A stretch of DNA of 64,000 nt from Lentzea jiangxiensis (GCF_900104175.1 NZ_FNIX01000025.1:31363-95362), one strand, 5' to 3'. Numbered from the stretch's first letter, positions 49,417 through 58,940 are shown. Notes: a model not told the origin generated them from the sequence alone. Program-made: numbers and translations.

Positions 49417-50964
49417 TCAGCGAAGCCGCGGGCGCCTGGCTACCGGTTGCCCGGTCGGGTCCGCCCCTGGAGCCGGCTCGTGCTCGTCGGCGCGATCAGG
49501 GCGGACCAGGTAGAACACGGCCAGCCCGCACAGCACTCCAGTCAGGCCCGAGACCCACAGCGTCCAGCTGACTCCACCCACTGACGCGGCTTCCAGGGCG
49601 CTGTCGAGGGCCGCGCGGCGGTCCGTGGGGACCGCGCGCAGCAGGGCTGGGGCTTGGCCGCCGCCCAGTGCCCGTGACGCCTCCGCCGAGCCGGGCACGT
49701 TGTGCTCCGACAGGATGTGCGCGGCCCTGGCGGAGAAGACGGAGCCGAGGACGGCGATGCCCAATGCGAAGCCGAGCTGGCGGGCGGTGTTGACCGCGCC
49801 GGCGGCCATGCCGCCGCGTTCTACCGGGACCGAGCCCATCGCGGCCGAGCTGAGTGTCGGCGTGGCCAGGCCGGCACCTGCACCGACGAGCACGTTGCCG
49901 GGCACCAGTGAGAGCCAGCCTGCCGGACCGTGCATCAGCAGCCCGCCGACGATCCCGCCCACGCCGACCAGCACGAGGCCGCCGGCGATGAGCGGACCCG
50001 GTCGCGCGGTGTGCAGGAAGCGTCCGATCACCGCCGAGGCCGCGAACGACGCGACCGCCAGCGGCAGGCCGGTGAAGCCCACCTGGATCGGGCTCATGTC
50101 CCGCACGGACTGCAGCCAGATCGAGGTGTAGGTGACGGCGGCGAAGGCACTGAACGACATGAAGAACGCCGCGAGCAGCACACCGACGAACGAGCGGTTG
50201 CGCATGAGCCCGAGGTCGAGCATGGGCTGCGGCACCTTGAGCTCCACCACGATGAACAACGCGAGCAGCGCCGGCCCGGCGACGAACCAGATCCACGAGT
50301 GAGGCTGGGACCAGCCGTGCTCGTTGGACCGGATCAGGCCGTAGGTGAGAGCGCTGGCCGCAGCGGTGAAGGTCAGCACTCCCAGGACGTCGACGCGCCC
50401 CTTCGCAGGTGCGTGAACGTCACGGAGCACGACGAAGCTCAGCGCGATCGCGATCGCGCTGACAGGCAGGTTGACGAAGAAGACCCAGCGCCATGAGACG
50501 ACTTCGGTGAGTACGCCGCCGACGATCGGGCCGATCGCGGCCGAGGTTCCGGCCACAGCTCCCCACAGCCCGTAGGCGGTGCCGCGCTCACGGCCCGAGT
50601 AGTTGCTGTTGAGTAGCGCGAACACTGTCGCGAACATCCCCGCCGCGCCGATTCCCTGCACGATCCTGGCCGCGATCAACACTTCGGCGTTGGGCGCCAG
50701 GCCGCATGCCAGCGATGAGGCCGCGAACAGCGCGAGCCCGCCGATGTAAGCCCGGCGGTGGCCGATCAAGTCGGAGATCGAGCCGGCGCCGAGCACCAGG
50801 GCGGCCAAGACGAGGGCGTACACGTCGACGACCCACTGCAGCGAGCTGAAGGAGGCGCTGAGGTCTGAGGCCATGGCGGGCAGGGCCACGTTGACGACGG
50901 TCACATCGACCAACAGCATGAACGAGCCGGACAGGACCGTGACCAGCGGCAACCACTTGCGCAT
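49417..50964 (-). CDS. DHA2 (EmrB/QacA) drug efflux MFS transporter
   Basis: A 515-residue protein with 14 predicted helices. 'SGSFMLLVDVTVVNVALPAM' is the DHA2 motif in helix 1, and 'DLIGHRRAYIGGLALFA' is the loop motif. The C-terminal tail is charged. It pumps drugs out with proton entry. ATG at 50964 after GGGAGG. It is divergent from an Lrp-type regulator with 91 bases between them. Next to a UvrA-like protection gene and an NRPS remnant it fits a self-resistance role. Confidence 0.88.
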   Translation of the reverse strand: MRKWLPLVTVLSGSFMLLVDVTVVNVALPAMASDLSASFSSLQWVVDVYALVLAALVLGAGSISDLIGHRRAYIGGLALFAASSLACGLAPNAEVLIAARIVQGIGAAGMFATVFALLNSNYSGRERGTAYGLWGAVAGTSAAIGPIVGGVLTEVVSWRWVFFVNLPVSAIAIALSFVVLRDVHAPAKGRVDVLGVLTFTAAASALTYGLIRSNEHGWSQPHSWIWFVAGPALLALFIVVELKVPQPMLDLGLMRNRSFVGVLLAAFFMSFSAFAAVTYTSIWLQSVRDMSPIQVGFTGLPLAVASFAASAVIGRFLHTARPGPLIAGGLVLVGVGGIVGGLLMHGPAGWLSLVPGNVLVGAGAGLATPTLSSAAMGSVPVERGGMAAGAVNTARQLGFALGIAVLGSVFSARAAHILSEHNVPGSAEASRALGGGQAPALLRAVPTDRRAALDSALEAASVGGVSWTLWVSGLTGVLCGLAVFYLVRPDRADEHEPAPGADPTGQPVARRPRLR

Positions 50965-50979
50965 CTGTCGCCTCCCTTT

Positions 50980-50990
50980 CGGAATTTCCG
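50980..50990. promoter_or_regulatory. Palindrome between efflux pump and Lrp regulator
   Basis: CGGAATTTCCG is an 11-bp perfect palindrome just upstream of the pump ribosome site in the divergent spacer. A candidate Lrp-type binding site. Confidence 0.35.
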
Positions 50991-51055
50991 ACTCGAGTGT
51001 GTTGGACGGTCGAGGGACAAAGCCTGAGGAAGGGCTCTGGGCGTAGATTTCCGTC

Positions 51056-52084
51056 ATGACTGGCCCTCGGAATCAGAAATCGGTCATCCTGGATCGACTG
51101 GACGAGCAAATTGTCTGCTGTCTCCAGATCAGTCCGCGCGTCCCGTTCCGACGGATCGCGCAAGTTCTCAACGTCTCGGAACGCACCGTGGCGCGGCGCT
51201 ACAAGGCGATGTGCCGCGCGGGCGTCCTGCAAGTCGTGGCCAACATCAGCCCGGTCGCATTGGGCGAAAGTGACTGGATCGTGCGGGTCCGCACCCGGCC
51301 GGACGCAGTCCTCGGGACAGCCCAGGCGCTGGCCCGACGTCCCGATGTCTCCTGGGTCAGCGTCAACGCGGGCGGGTCGGAGATCGTCTGCTCGGTCCGG
51401 TCCCACACGCAGGAAGAGCGTGAGCACCTGCTGCTCGACCGGCTTCCACGCAGCGCGGCTGTCCTCGACCTCACGCTGTCGGTCATCCTGCGCCGGTTCG
51501 TCGGGGGCAAAGCCACCGACTTGGTCGCGGAGCCGGGCGTGCTGACGCCCGAACAGGCGGAGCAGCTTGCCGTCGAACGACAGGTACCGCGATATGCGAG
51601 CATCCCGGTCGTCGAATCTCTCGATCCAGGGGACTACGCCATGTTCCGGGTCCTCGCCCGAGACGGACGAGCTCCGGTGGGCGCTCTCGCCCGCGCCGCG
51701 CAGGTTTCCGAGGGCCGCGCTGGCCGCCGCCTGGACACGTTGCTCGGCAGCGGGGTGGTCTACCTGCACGTCGACCTGTCCACCACCGCGCTCGGCTATC
51801 CGATCGCCGCTCACCTGTGGCTGACCGTGCCGCCGGACCGCCTTGAGTCGACCTGCGAGGCAATAGCCGAGCACCCTGAGGCACTGTTCGTCGCGGCCAT
51901 CAGCGGCCGGTCGAACGTCCTCGCCTGGATAGCATGTCGCAGCCTGGACGGCCTGTACCAGTACGTCACTGAGCGAATCGGTCTGCTCGAAAGCGTGCAT
52001 TCGGTCGAGGTCTCTCCCGTGCTGCAGACGCTCAAGCAATCCGGGACGCACGTCGATGGCGACCTGCTGACCGTCCACAAATGA
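51056..52084 (+). CDS. Lrp/AsnC-family regulator with two HTH modules
   Basis: A 342-residue protein, twice the normal Lrp size. The first HTH ('LDEQIVCCLQISPRVPFRRI', 'LNVSERTVARRYKAM') is followed by a ligand-like half ('WVSVNAGGSEIVCSVRSHTQ'). A second HTH ('DYAMFRVLARDGRAPVGALA', 'QVSEGRAGRRLDTLL') and second half ('ISGRSNVLAWIACRSLDGLY') complete it. Such duplicated Lrp proteins commonly control a divergent transporter in actinomycetes. Here the partner is the DHA2 pump. ATG at 51056. Confidence 0.82.
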   Translation: MTGPRNQKSVILDRLDEQIVCCLQISPRVPFRRIAQVLNVSERTVARRYKAMCRAGVLQVVANISPVALGESDWIVRVRTRPDAVLGTAQALARRPDVSWVSVNAGGSEIVCSVRSHTQEEREHLLLDRLPRSAAVLDLTLSVILRRFVGGKATDLVAEPGVLTPEQAEQLAVERQVPRYASIPVVESLDPGDYAMFRVLARDGRAPVGALARAAQVSEGRAGRRLDTLLGSGVVYLHVDLSTTALGYPIAAHLWLTVPPDRLESTCEAIAEHPEALFVAAISGRSNVLAWIACRSLDGLYQYVTERIGLLESVHSVEVSPVLQTLKQSGTHVDGDLLTVHK

Positions 52085-52119
52085 CCGACCGGGCTATTGT
52101 CAAGATCTATGGTATTAAC

Positions 52120-52136
52120 AAAATGGACTCCATTTT
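52120..52136. promoter_or_regulatory. A/T-rich palindrome after the Lrp gene
   Basis: AAAATGGACTCCATTTT is a 17-bp perfect palindrome with one centre base, followed by further T. It lies 35 bases past the lrp stop in a GC-rich genome. It may be a weak terminator (6-bp stem, 5-base loop, T-run) or a protein site. The rest of 52085-52265 shows nothing. Confidence 0.35.
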
Positions 52137-52265
52137 TCCGGTGAATTCACCCAGGCATTGCGAAACGATCCATGCAAACCGGAGAGATATGCCCGAAGTG
52201 GATCAGATGACGTCTAAGTGATCAGTTCAGAATGAGTTTGCGTGTGGATGGACTGTAAAACGAGC

Positions 52266-53836
52266 GGTGTAACTCCCAATGCCACGTAGTTAGGCGGTCG
52301 AGCCGCCCGTCAATCGTCCGGTGGGAGCAGCGATGGTGGAGGTGATGGTCACCTGCCGCATGGGTTGGTCCCATTTGGACTTGTTGTAGGCGAAGGGTGC
52401 GATCGGTCTTTTGATCCGTCGGGGCCAGATCCGGGTGCGACGTTCAGTAGGACCGAGAGCACGAGGATCGAGCGCAGCAGTCCAGATTCTCGGGCATACC
52501 CCGCTGCTCTGACCGGCAACAGTTGTGTGAGCGTTGATCACGGTATGACGGGCCGTGCGCAGGACGACGGTCAGGGAGATCCGGTCGGGATCGAGGGCGG
52601 CGGAGGCCGCGGCCTCCGCGGCGACGCGGCGGGCGGCTTGATAGACCACGAGCAGCCCGAACAGTTCCTGCCGGACGCCGTCGACGGTGCGAGAGCGCAG
52701 GACTCGGCCGCTGCCGCGCAGCGTGACTTTGAGGCCGTGGAATGCCGTCTCGGCTTCCCAGCGCTGGTGATAGAGCGCGACGAGTTCCTGCGCGGGGTGG
52801 GTTTCCGGGTTCAGCAGGGTGGTGATCAGACGCAGAGTCCCGCTCTTGGCCCGGCCGTCGACGTCGATCGCGGTGACGGTGGCATCAATGACCCGGACAG
52901 TGACGCCGTCGACGTTCGGCTGGACCGCATGGGGGTTGCGAGCCCAGTACCGCAACCGGTCTCGTCTGTGGACATCGGCCACGATCGACAGGTAGGAGCC
53001 GTCCGGAAGGGTGCGCAGCACAGCCAGTGTCCGGTTGTTCTGGACCCGCCACAACACGTCGGTTCCGGTGGCGACGGCCTTGCGCAGCAACGGATAGCCA
53101 TCGGATGCCTGATCGGCCAGCAGAGCATGCCGGGGCGTGATGACCGACACAGCACGGAGTTCTGCTCGGGCTCTGGCATGTCGTGAGGGCCGAACACCGC
53201 GTCGATCAACGCCCTGGTCCCGCATTCCACCAGCGCCGACAGTTTCAACGCCGGATAGCTGCCAGGGCCATGGCAACTCACCTTCCGGCCGAAGAATCCA
53301 GCCGTCTCGGCCGCGTCGGCGACCGCCAGGCCTGTGCCATCCCACGCGACCACAAGCAACCCGCGCCACCACGAGCCTCGACACGTCGAGCCCGCCACCG
53401 GCCCCTTGAGCCGATCGAACAACAGCGCAAGCGGAGCCGAGCCAATCCGTCGGCGAGCATGGCGCAGCGCGGCTTCCGACGGTGACATCCGTTGCCCGCC
53501 AACGAGACCGGCGGTCAACGCTGCCCAAACACCCCGGTACCCATCCGAGCCGAACAAGGACAACGCGAGCCCGAAGTAGACCACCACCCGCGAGGGCAGC
53601 TTCCGCACGCGGCACTGCACCCTCCGGGGCACGCCGAGTACGTCGTCCACCAGCGCAGGCGTGATCACCTGTGTCAACTCTCCCAGATGCCCGGCCAAGA
53701 ACACCGAACCCGCTACCTCACCACGATCCACCACGTAATGATCTTGGAGAGCAACACCCGTTCACCGGCTGCCCACCCGCCCAACGGCTTGACGGCCGGC
53801 ACCGCCGCCTAACTGCGTGGCATTGCGAGTTGCACC
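52266..53836 (-). mobile_element. IS4-family insertion sequence, transposase frameshifted
   Basis: About 1.57 kb between imperfect 48-bp inverted repeats (52266-52313 and 53789-53836), both containing CAATGCCACG and AGTTAGGCGG reading inwards. No convincing target duplication is seen. The single gene inside is frameshifted, so the copy is probably inactive unless the shift is programmed. Confidence 0.8.
52290..53734 (-). pseudogene. IS4-family transposase, one frameshift
   Basis: The N-terminal frame runs MVDRGEVAGSVFLAGHLGEL to 'ALIDAVFGPHDMPEPEQ' and 'RSSRPGML'. The C-terminal frame continues 'LLADQASDGYPLLRKAV' to 'LVALYHQRWEAETAFHGLKV' with the Y-R-E type IS4 signature (Y, R and E of 'YHQRWEAETAF'). 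The frames change once near 53120. All domains of a 480-residue transposase are otherwise present. Confidence 0.8.
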
Positions 53837-54333
53837 TTTTGTTGACAGACCCATGGATGGTCACTCATTCCAACGCCCGGTATCGGGCGGGTTTCCAGGC
53901 CGATTGCGGTCGACTGCATTAAGTCTCCGACCCTGGCGACGGAAGAGCCGTGCATCCGAGGGGTGGCGTGCCGCAGGCCGCACTGGTCCACCTTGTCAGC
54001 CAGAGGACCCGGCTTGACGCCGTACCGGTTCTGACGAAGACCTGGTTCGTCGTGTGTCTGTGAAATGACGGCGTGTGGGAGACCTGCTACTTCCATCCGC
54101 TCTGGTCCGGCGGTTCCGCAGTATGGGCCCGTGCACGGCTGCCGCCCCGGAGCTTGAAGCCTCGGTGCTCTTGGTTCTTCGACCTGGGCTGCGGTTATCC
54201 TGCCAGGTTTTCATGTTCTCTTGGAGTTCGCAGTGCAGCTCCGCAGCACGGATGCCGTCAAGTGTTCTGGTGTCAATTTGCCGATCTGGCAAAGAAGCTT
54301 TGCCGCTTCGCGGGTTGGTGATCCACTTGTCGT
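53837..54333. other. About 500 bases without a supportable gene
   Basis: Open frames exist on both strands but none has the codon bias of the neighbours, a ribosome site or a recognisable domain. The segment is between an IS4-type element and the NTF2-like gene and is probably debris. Confidence 0.5.
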
Positions 54334-54756
54334 GTGAAAAACACTGTTGACACTATCGCTGAGCGCTTCCGGCTCACGTACTCGCGCGAGAGCATCGACC
54401 CGAACTTCGGTGAGCTCTTCAGTGACAACGTGGTGGTCTGGCACAACTACGAAAGTGAAATGTCCGTACCCGGCGGGGAACTGGCAAGCATCATGGTCCG
54501 CATGGTGAGTGCGTCTTCCGAGATTCTCCGTGATCACCACGACTCCGTGTGGGCGTTGCAGGTGAGCCCAGACGGCTTCACGCTGGCAGCCACGCTGGAG
54601 GGTGAGTTGCCGGACGGCACGCCGGTCCGCATTCCACGCTGCCTCTTGATTGATGTCCAAGATGGCCTGATCGTACGTATCAATGAATTCGGCGACCTTG
54701 GTCAGCGTGAGCCTTATGACAATTTTCTGAAAGCCTCAGGAAAATTCCGCACCTAA
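54334..54756 (+). CDS. NTF2-like/SnoaL-type small protein
   Basis: A 140-residue single cone-barrel protein starting MKNTVDTIAERFRLTYSRES. 'FGELFSDNVVVWHNYESEMS' and 'DGLIVRINEFGDLGQREPYD' match the nuclear transport factor 2 / ketosteroid isomerase-like fold used by many small isomerases and polyketide cyclases. Catalytic residues cannot be assigned. GTG start at 54334, no good ribosome site. Its base composition is less GC-rich than core genes, which fits acquired DNA. Confidence 0.7.
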   Translation: MKNTVDTIAERFRLTYSRESIDPNFGELFSDNVVVWHNYESEMSVPGGELASIMVRMVSASSEILRDHHDSVWALQVSPDGFTLAATLEGELPDGTPVRIPRCLLIDVQDGLIVRINEFGDLGQREPYDNFLKASGKFRT

Positions 54757-54822
54757 TTTGCCGCTGTCAATCAGGGAATGGTGGTGCGGTGACTTGAAAT
54801 CGTCGCACGGGAGAGAGGAACG

Positions 54823-56217
54823 ATGATGTCGTTGGAGGTCGAGGTCGTGACGACCTCGTCACTGGGGGATCGTACTTACCTGGCTCACGACGGAAGCCTG
54901 GCGATCGTGGTGGACCCGCAACGCGATGTCGACCGCGTCGTAGAGCTGGCAGGCCGGCTCGGGGTCAAAATTACGCATGTTGCGGAGACGCATCTGCACA
55001 ACGACTACGTGTCCGGCGGCCTGGCGCTAGCGAGGCTGACGGGCGCGGCGTACGTAGTGGCGGGCGCAGACGATGTCACGTTCGAAAGGCTGTCCGTGAC
55101 GGACGGTGACGCGATCGTGGTGTCCGATCGCATGCGGTTGTCCGTGTTGGCCACGCCGGGGCACACGTTTCACCACGTGTCGTACGTGCTGCAGAGCGCC
55201 GAAGGCCCGTTGGGGGTGTTCACTGGCGGATCGCTGTTGTTCGGTACCACGGGCCGCACGGACCTGCTCGGCAAGCGACACGCGAGCACCCTCACGCGTC
55301 AGCAGCATTTGTCTGTGCGTCGGCTGGCCGATCTGCTGCCGGATGGGGCCGAGGTGTGGCCGACGCACGGGTTCGGCAGCTTCTGCTCGGCCATGCAGTC
55401 CGATGCGCCGTCGTCGACGATCGGTCAGGAGAAGACGGCAAACCCGGCGTTGCGGCTGGAGGCGGACGACTTCGTCAGTCAGATGCTCGCCGGGCTTGAC
55501 GCCTATCCCGCTTATTACGCGCACATGGGCGCGCGGAACGCTGCGGGGGCCGATCTGATCGACCTGACGCCGACGCGGATCGCGGACCCCGTCGAGCTGC
55601 GAGACCGCATCGAGGCTCATGAATGGGTGGTGGACCTGCGCTCGCGCAAGGCTTTCGCGCACCGGCACCTAGTCGGCACGCTGAGCTTCGGGCTGGACGG
55701 GCCGATGGCCACCTGGCTCGGCTGGATGGCGCCGGCCGGTGCTCCGGTCGTGTTGCTCGGCGAGTCGGCGGAGCAGGTGGCGCAAGCGCAGCGGGAACTG
55801 GCGAGGATCGGGATCGACCGTCCGGCGGCCGCCGCGACCGGCACGCCGGAGCAGTGGGCAAACGACGAGAGCGACCTGGCTGCGCTGCCCGTGGCCACCT
55901 TCACCGACTTGGCCGCCGCGCGGGCCGGCTGCCCGCCGCATGGCCTACCGCCAGCCGAAGTGGTGTTAGACGTGCGGCTGGTCGAGGAGTGGCGGCAAGG
56001 ACATCTCGAAGGCGCGGTGCACGTGCCATTGCCCGAATTGCCGCAGCGAGCGACGGAACTGGCGGCCGGAGTGGTGTGGGTGCATTGCCAGTCCGGTTAC
56101 CGTGCGTCCATCGCGGCGGGCGTGCTGACTGCGGCCGGGCACCGGACCGTGCTCGTGGACGACGACTTCGGCATCGCGCGAGACAGCGGGCTCACCGTGC
56201 TGGTGGAGCGGGAGTGA
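54823..56217 (+). CDS. Metallo-beta-lactamase-fold persulfide dioxygenase-like protein with two rhodanese domains
   Basis: A 464-residue protein. Residues 1 to about 240 are an ETHE1/glyoxalase II-like hydrolase ('DPQRDVDRVVELAGRLGVKI', metal site 'AETHLHNDYVSGG', 'LATPGHTFHHVSYVL'). A degenerate rhodanese follows (about 260-350) without an active cysteine ('APVVLLGESAEQVAQ'). The second rhodanese (about 370-464) has the cysteine in 'VVWVHCQSGYRASIAAG'. Such fusions oxidise or transfer persulfide sulfur and are induced by sulfide or thiosulfate. ATG at 54823 (or 54826) after GAGAGAGGA. An 18-bp stem-loop follows. Confidence 0.85.
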   Translation: MMSLEVEVVTTSSLGDRTYLAHDGSLAIVVDPQRDVDRVVELAGRLGVKITHVAETHLHNDYVSGGLALARLTGAAYVVAGADDVTFERLSVTDGDAIVVSDRMRLSVLATPGHTFHHVSYVLQSAEGPLGVFTGGSLLFGTTGRTDLLGKRHASTLTRQQHLSVRRLADLLPDGAEVWPTHGFGSFCSAMQSDAPSSTIGQEKTANPALRLEADDFVSQMLAGLDAYPAYYAHMGARNAAGADLIDLTPTRIADPVELRDRIEAHEWVVDLRSRKAFAHRHLVGTLSFGLDGPMATWLGWMAPAGAPVVLLGESAEQVAQAQRELARIGIDRPAAAATGTPEQWANDESDLAALPVATFTDLAAARAGCPPHGLPPAEVVLDVRLVEEWRQGHLEGAVHVPLPELPQRATELAAGVVWVHCQSGYRASIAAGVLTAAGHRTVLVDDDFGIARDSGLTVLVERE

Positions 56218-56225
56218 GATCTCCG

Positions 56226-56270
56226 CTGTTGCAAACGTCAGCCAGCTCCGTCGGCTGACGTTTGCAACAG
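56226..56270. terminator. 18-bp perfect stem-loop
   Basis: CTGTTGCAAACGTCAGCC (56226-56243) pairs without mismatch with 56253-56270 around 9 bases, 8 bases after the hydrolase-rhodanese stop. A very strong terminator stem, without T-run. Confidence 0.75.
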
Positions 56271-56281
56271 TTCTGCGATGG

Positions 56282-56490
56282 ATCGACGCGTGCGCATCAG
56301 GTGAGTTCGAGACTGCCCATATCTCCGACTCCTGCAATATTCCGCTGGACCTGCTGCGCGAGCGCTGCGGTGAATCGCGCGCCCGTCCCGATGAGCATGT
56401 CCCGCTAATTCGTCAGTTCGGCCGGAGTGCGGCGGCGCGCGAAAGAAAACGGACGGCCGTAGGAGTGCCCGACATGTGCATACCGGGAAC
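56282..56490 (+). pseudogene. Rhodanese-domain remnant without catalytic cysteine
   Basis: The frame reads 'GEFETAHISDSCNIPLDLLR', 'DEHVPLIRQFGRSAAARERK' and 'VGVPDMCIP'. It matches the strand-helix order of a single-domain rhodanese, but the active loop usually read as V-C-Q/R-S-G is I-R-Q-F-G, so the cysteine is replaced by arginine. The N-terminal 'DVR' part and any start codon are lost. A fossil of a third rhodanese in this sulfur module. Confidence 0.6.
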
Positions 56491-56565
56491 ACCGTCCTGC
56501 AATTACGGCCCAGGTATGACGTTCGTACCGGTCCTCAGTGCATTGGCTGTCAGGAGCGCATCAGC

Positions 56566-57324
56566 GTGATAGTCGTACTCATGCTCGTCGCCGCTGTGAT
56601 CGTTGGACTCACACTGGGCGTGCTGGGCGGAGGCGGGTCGATCTTGACCGTGCCCGTCCTGGTCTACCTCGCCGGGCAGGAACCCAAGCAGGCCATCGCC
56701 ATCTCGCTGTTCGTCGTAGGCATCACCAGTGCGGTTGGCGTCGTGCCGCACGCACGAGCCGGACGAGTGCGCTGGCGAACAGGGCTGGTGTTCGGAGCTG
56801 CGGGCATGACAGGTGCCTACGGCGGTGGTCGGCTCGCCGACTTGATTCCCGGTACGTGGCTGCTGGTGGCCTTTGCGGTGATGATGGTCGCGAGCGCGAT
56901 GGCGATGATCCGAGGTCGGCGTCAGAGCGCTCCGGCGAAGCCGCACGGGGAGACCCCGGTCGTTCGGGTCGTTGCCGAAGGTCTCGTGGTCGGCGTGGTA
57001 ACTGGCCTCGTCGGAGCCGGTGGAGGCTTCCTCGTGGTACCCGCGCTGGTTTTGCTGGGCGGCCTGCCCATGGCGGTCGCCATCGGTACATCGCTCGTTG
57101 TGATCGCGATGAAGTCATTCGCGGGGCTTGCCGGCTACTTGGCCACCACGCACGTTGACTGGACACTCACTCTGATGGTCGCCGGCGCAGCGGTGGTAGG
57201 CAGCCTGGTCGGTGGGAGGTTGACAGGCCGCGTCCCGGAAACGCTGCTGCGCAAGGGGTTTGGTTGGTTCGTGCTCCTGATCGGAGGATTCGTGCTCGTG
57301 CGGGAGCTTTCGGCGACGATCTGA
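56566..57324 (+). CDS. TauE/SafE-family sulfite/organosulfonate exporter
   Basis: A 252-residue membrane protein with 7-8 helices. The two family repeats are 'GLTLGVLGGGGSILTVPVLV' at the start and 'GVVTGLVGAGGGFLVVPALV' in the middle. It probably exports sulfite or a related anion made by the sulfur enzymes upstream. I chose GTG at 56566 with AGGAG (56552-56556) 9 bases before it; a further upstream ATG would add a non-membrane stretch taken from the rhodanese remnant. Confidence 0.85.
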   Translation: MIVVLMLVAAVIVGLTLGVLGGGGSILTVPVLVYLAGQEPKQAIAISLFVVGITSAVGVVPHARAGRVRWRTGLVFGAAGMTGAYGGGRLADLIPGTWLLVAFAVMMVASAMAMIRGRRQSAPAKPHGETPVVRVVAEGLVVGVVTGLVGAGGGFLVVPALVLLGGLPMAVAIGTSLVVIAMKSFAGLAGYLATTHVDWTLTLMVAGAAVVGSLVGGRLTGRVPETLLRKGFGWFVLLIGGFVLVRELSATI

Positions 57325-57401
57325 GTTGTTCCAGAACTGCTTGTGGCGGCAGCGAGAGCAACCGCTAGTGGTGCAACAGCACTTGTGTTCCGTGGTGGAT
57401 C

Positions 57402-58670
57402 ATGTTGTGTGTGGTCGTCGATGTCGCTGCGGCGGAGTCGGGCCGGTTGCGTGATCGGTTCGTCAGGTCGGAGCCGCGTGATCGGGTGCGGGACTACGTG
57501 CTCGGTCTGGTCGCGGGGTTGAGCGCAAGAACGGCTGGTCGTTGGCCGAGCGGGCCGGTGAGGTCTCGCCGGACGGGATGCAGCGGTTGTTGCGGCGGGC
57601 GGACGGGGACGTCGAGGGCGTCCGGGACGATCTGCGCGACTATGTCGTGGAACATCCAAGTGCTCAGGACGGGGTGTTGATCGTCGGTGACACCGGGTTT
57701 CTGAAGAGAGCTTTCGTTCGGCGGCTGTGCAGCAGCAGTATTCGGGGACCACCGGTCGCACACAGAACTGTCAGATGGGCGTGTTCCCGGCCCACGCGTC
57801 GGCGCGGGGCACGCGTTGATCGACCGGGAGCTCTATCTGCCGGAATCTCGGACCGCGATCCGGGCCTGTGCCGGGCGGCCGGTGTCCCCGGTGAGGTGGA
57901 GTTCGCCACCAAACCGCGGAAGGCGATGGCGATGACCGAGCGCACGCTCGAGGCGAGGGTGCCTCTCCGCTGGGTGACTGCCGACGAGGCCGACGGGCAG
58001 GCCAAGCATTTGCGGTTCTGGCTCGAGCAGCGCGATGTGGCGTAGGTGCTGGCCACGAGGGTCAACGACATGCTGTCCACCACCGACTTCGGCCAGGTTC
58101 GCGCCGACGCCCTGATCGCGGGGATGCCGGCACGGGCCTGGCGCAGGTCGTCGGTGGTCGCGGGGCGCATCGTCCGCGCGAGTACGACTGGCGCGGGTGC
58201 CGATCCGCGTTTTGCGGGATAGGGCCGCGGACACTGGTTGCTGGACCGCCGCAGCATCACCGATCCTGGCGAGATCGCCTACTACGTCCGCTTCGGGCCC
58301 CGTCGTTGCACGCTGCCGGACCTGGCCTGGGTCGCCGGCGCCTGCCTGCGCATCGAGGAATGCTTCCAGCAAGCCAAAAACGAGGCCGGGCTTGACCACT
58401 ACCAGGTCCGTACCTGGCGGGCCTGGCATGCCCACATCAACCTGTCCATGCTCGCCCATGCCTGCCCCGCCATGGCCAGATCCCTTGCCGCAAAAGGGGA
58501 ACAACCCACAGCAACGAGGGCATGATCGGCTTCACGTTCCCCGAGATCCGCAGCATGCTCGTCAGCCTGGTCCTCCGGCCGACAACCAGCATCGAACAAC
58601 TTCTGGTCCTGGTCCTGCCGATGCTGACGACGCCAACACCAAGCCCCGCAGTTCGGAACCGCCAAGACAT
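57402..58670 (+). pseudogene. IS701-family transposase, multiply frameshifted
   Basis: Recognisable pieces in all three frames: 'VRDYVLGLVAGLS', 'SPDGMQRLLRRADGDVEGVR', 'GVLIVGDTGFLK', 'AGVPGEVEFATKPRKAMAMT', 'WVTADEADGQAKHLRFWLEQ', 'DPGEIAYYVRFGPRRCTLPD' and 'IEECFQQAKNEAGLDHYQVR', ending near 'FPEIRSMLVSLVL'. At least four frame changes and an in-frame stop make it dead. The catalytic 'DDTGFLK' motif has become GDTGFLK. Confidence 0.8.
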
Positions 58671-58940
58671 CTTCACCGGGCAACGACGATCGACCAGTTC
58701 GTCCAGCAAGTCACCCGTACTTCGAGCAGGGGACACACTATGGCGCCGTGGCGAGCTTGTCGTCGGCAAGCTCGTGCGGGATCACGGCGAAAGTTGGAAC
58801 GCCTGCTTGGCTCGCCGGTACAGCCGACGCAACGACACCTTGACCGCACAGATCGCACCTGATGGATCGCCCAGACAGCGAATCCAACCTCAACCGTTTT
58901 CTCAGCAGCTGCGTGACGAAACTACAAGAACCACCAACGC

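Noticed and set aside
53809..54330. Several 80-95 codon frames on both strands between IS4 and the NTF2-like gene
   Set aside because: Conflicting frames without codon bias or domains; treated as non-coding debris.
57664..58504. Leftward frames of about 200 codons over the IS701 region
   Set aside because: The plus strand contains ordered IS701 transposase motifs, although in several frames.
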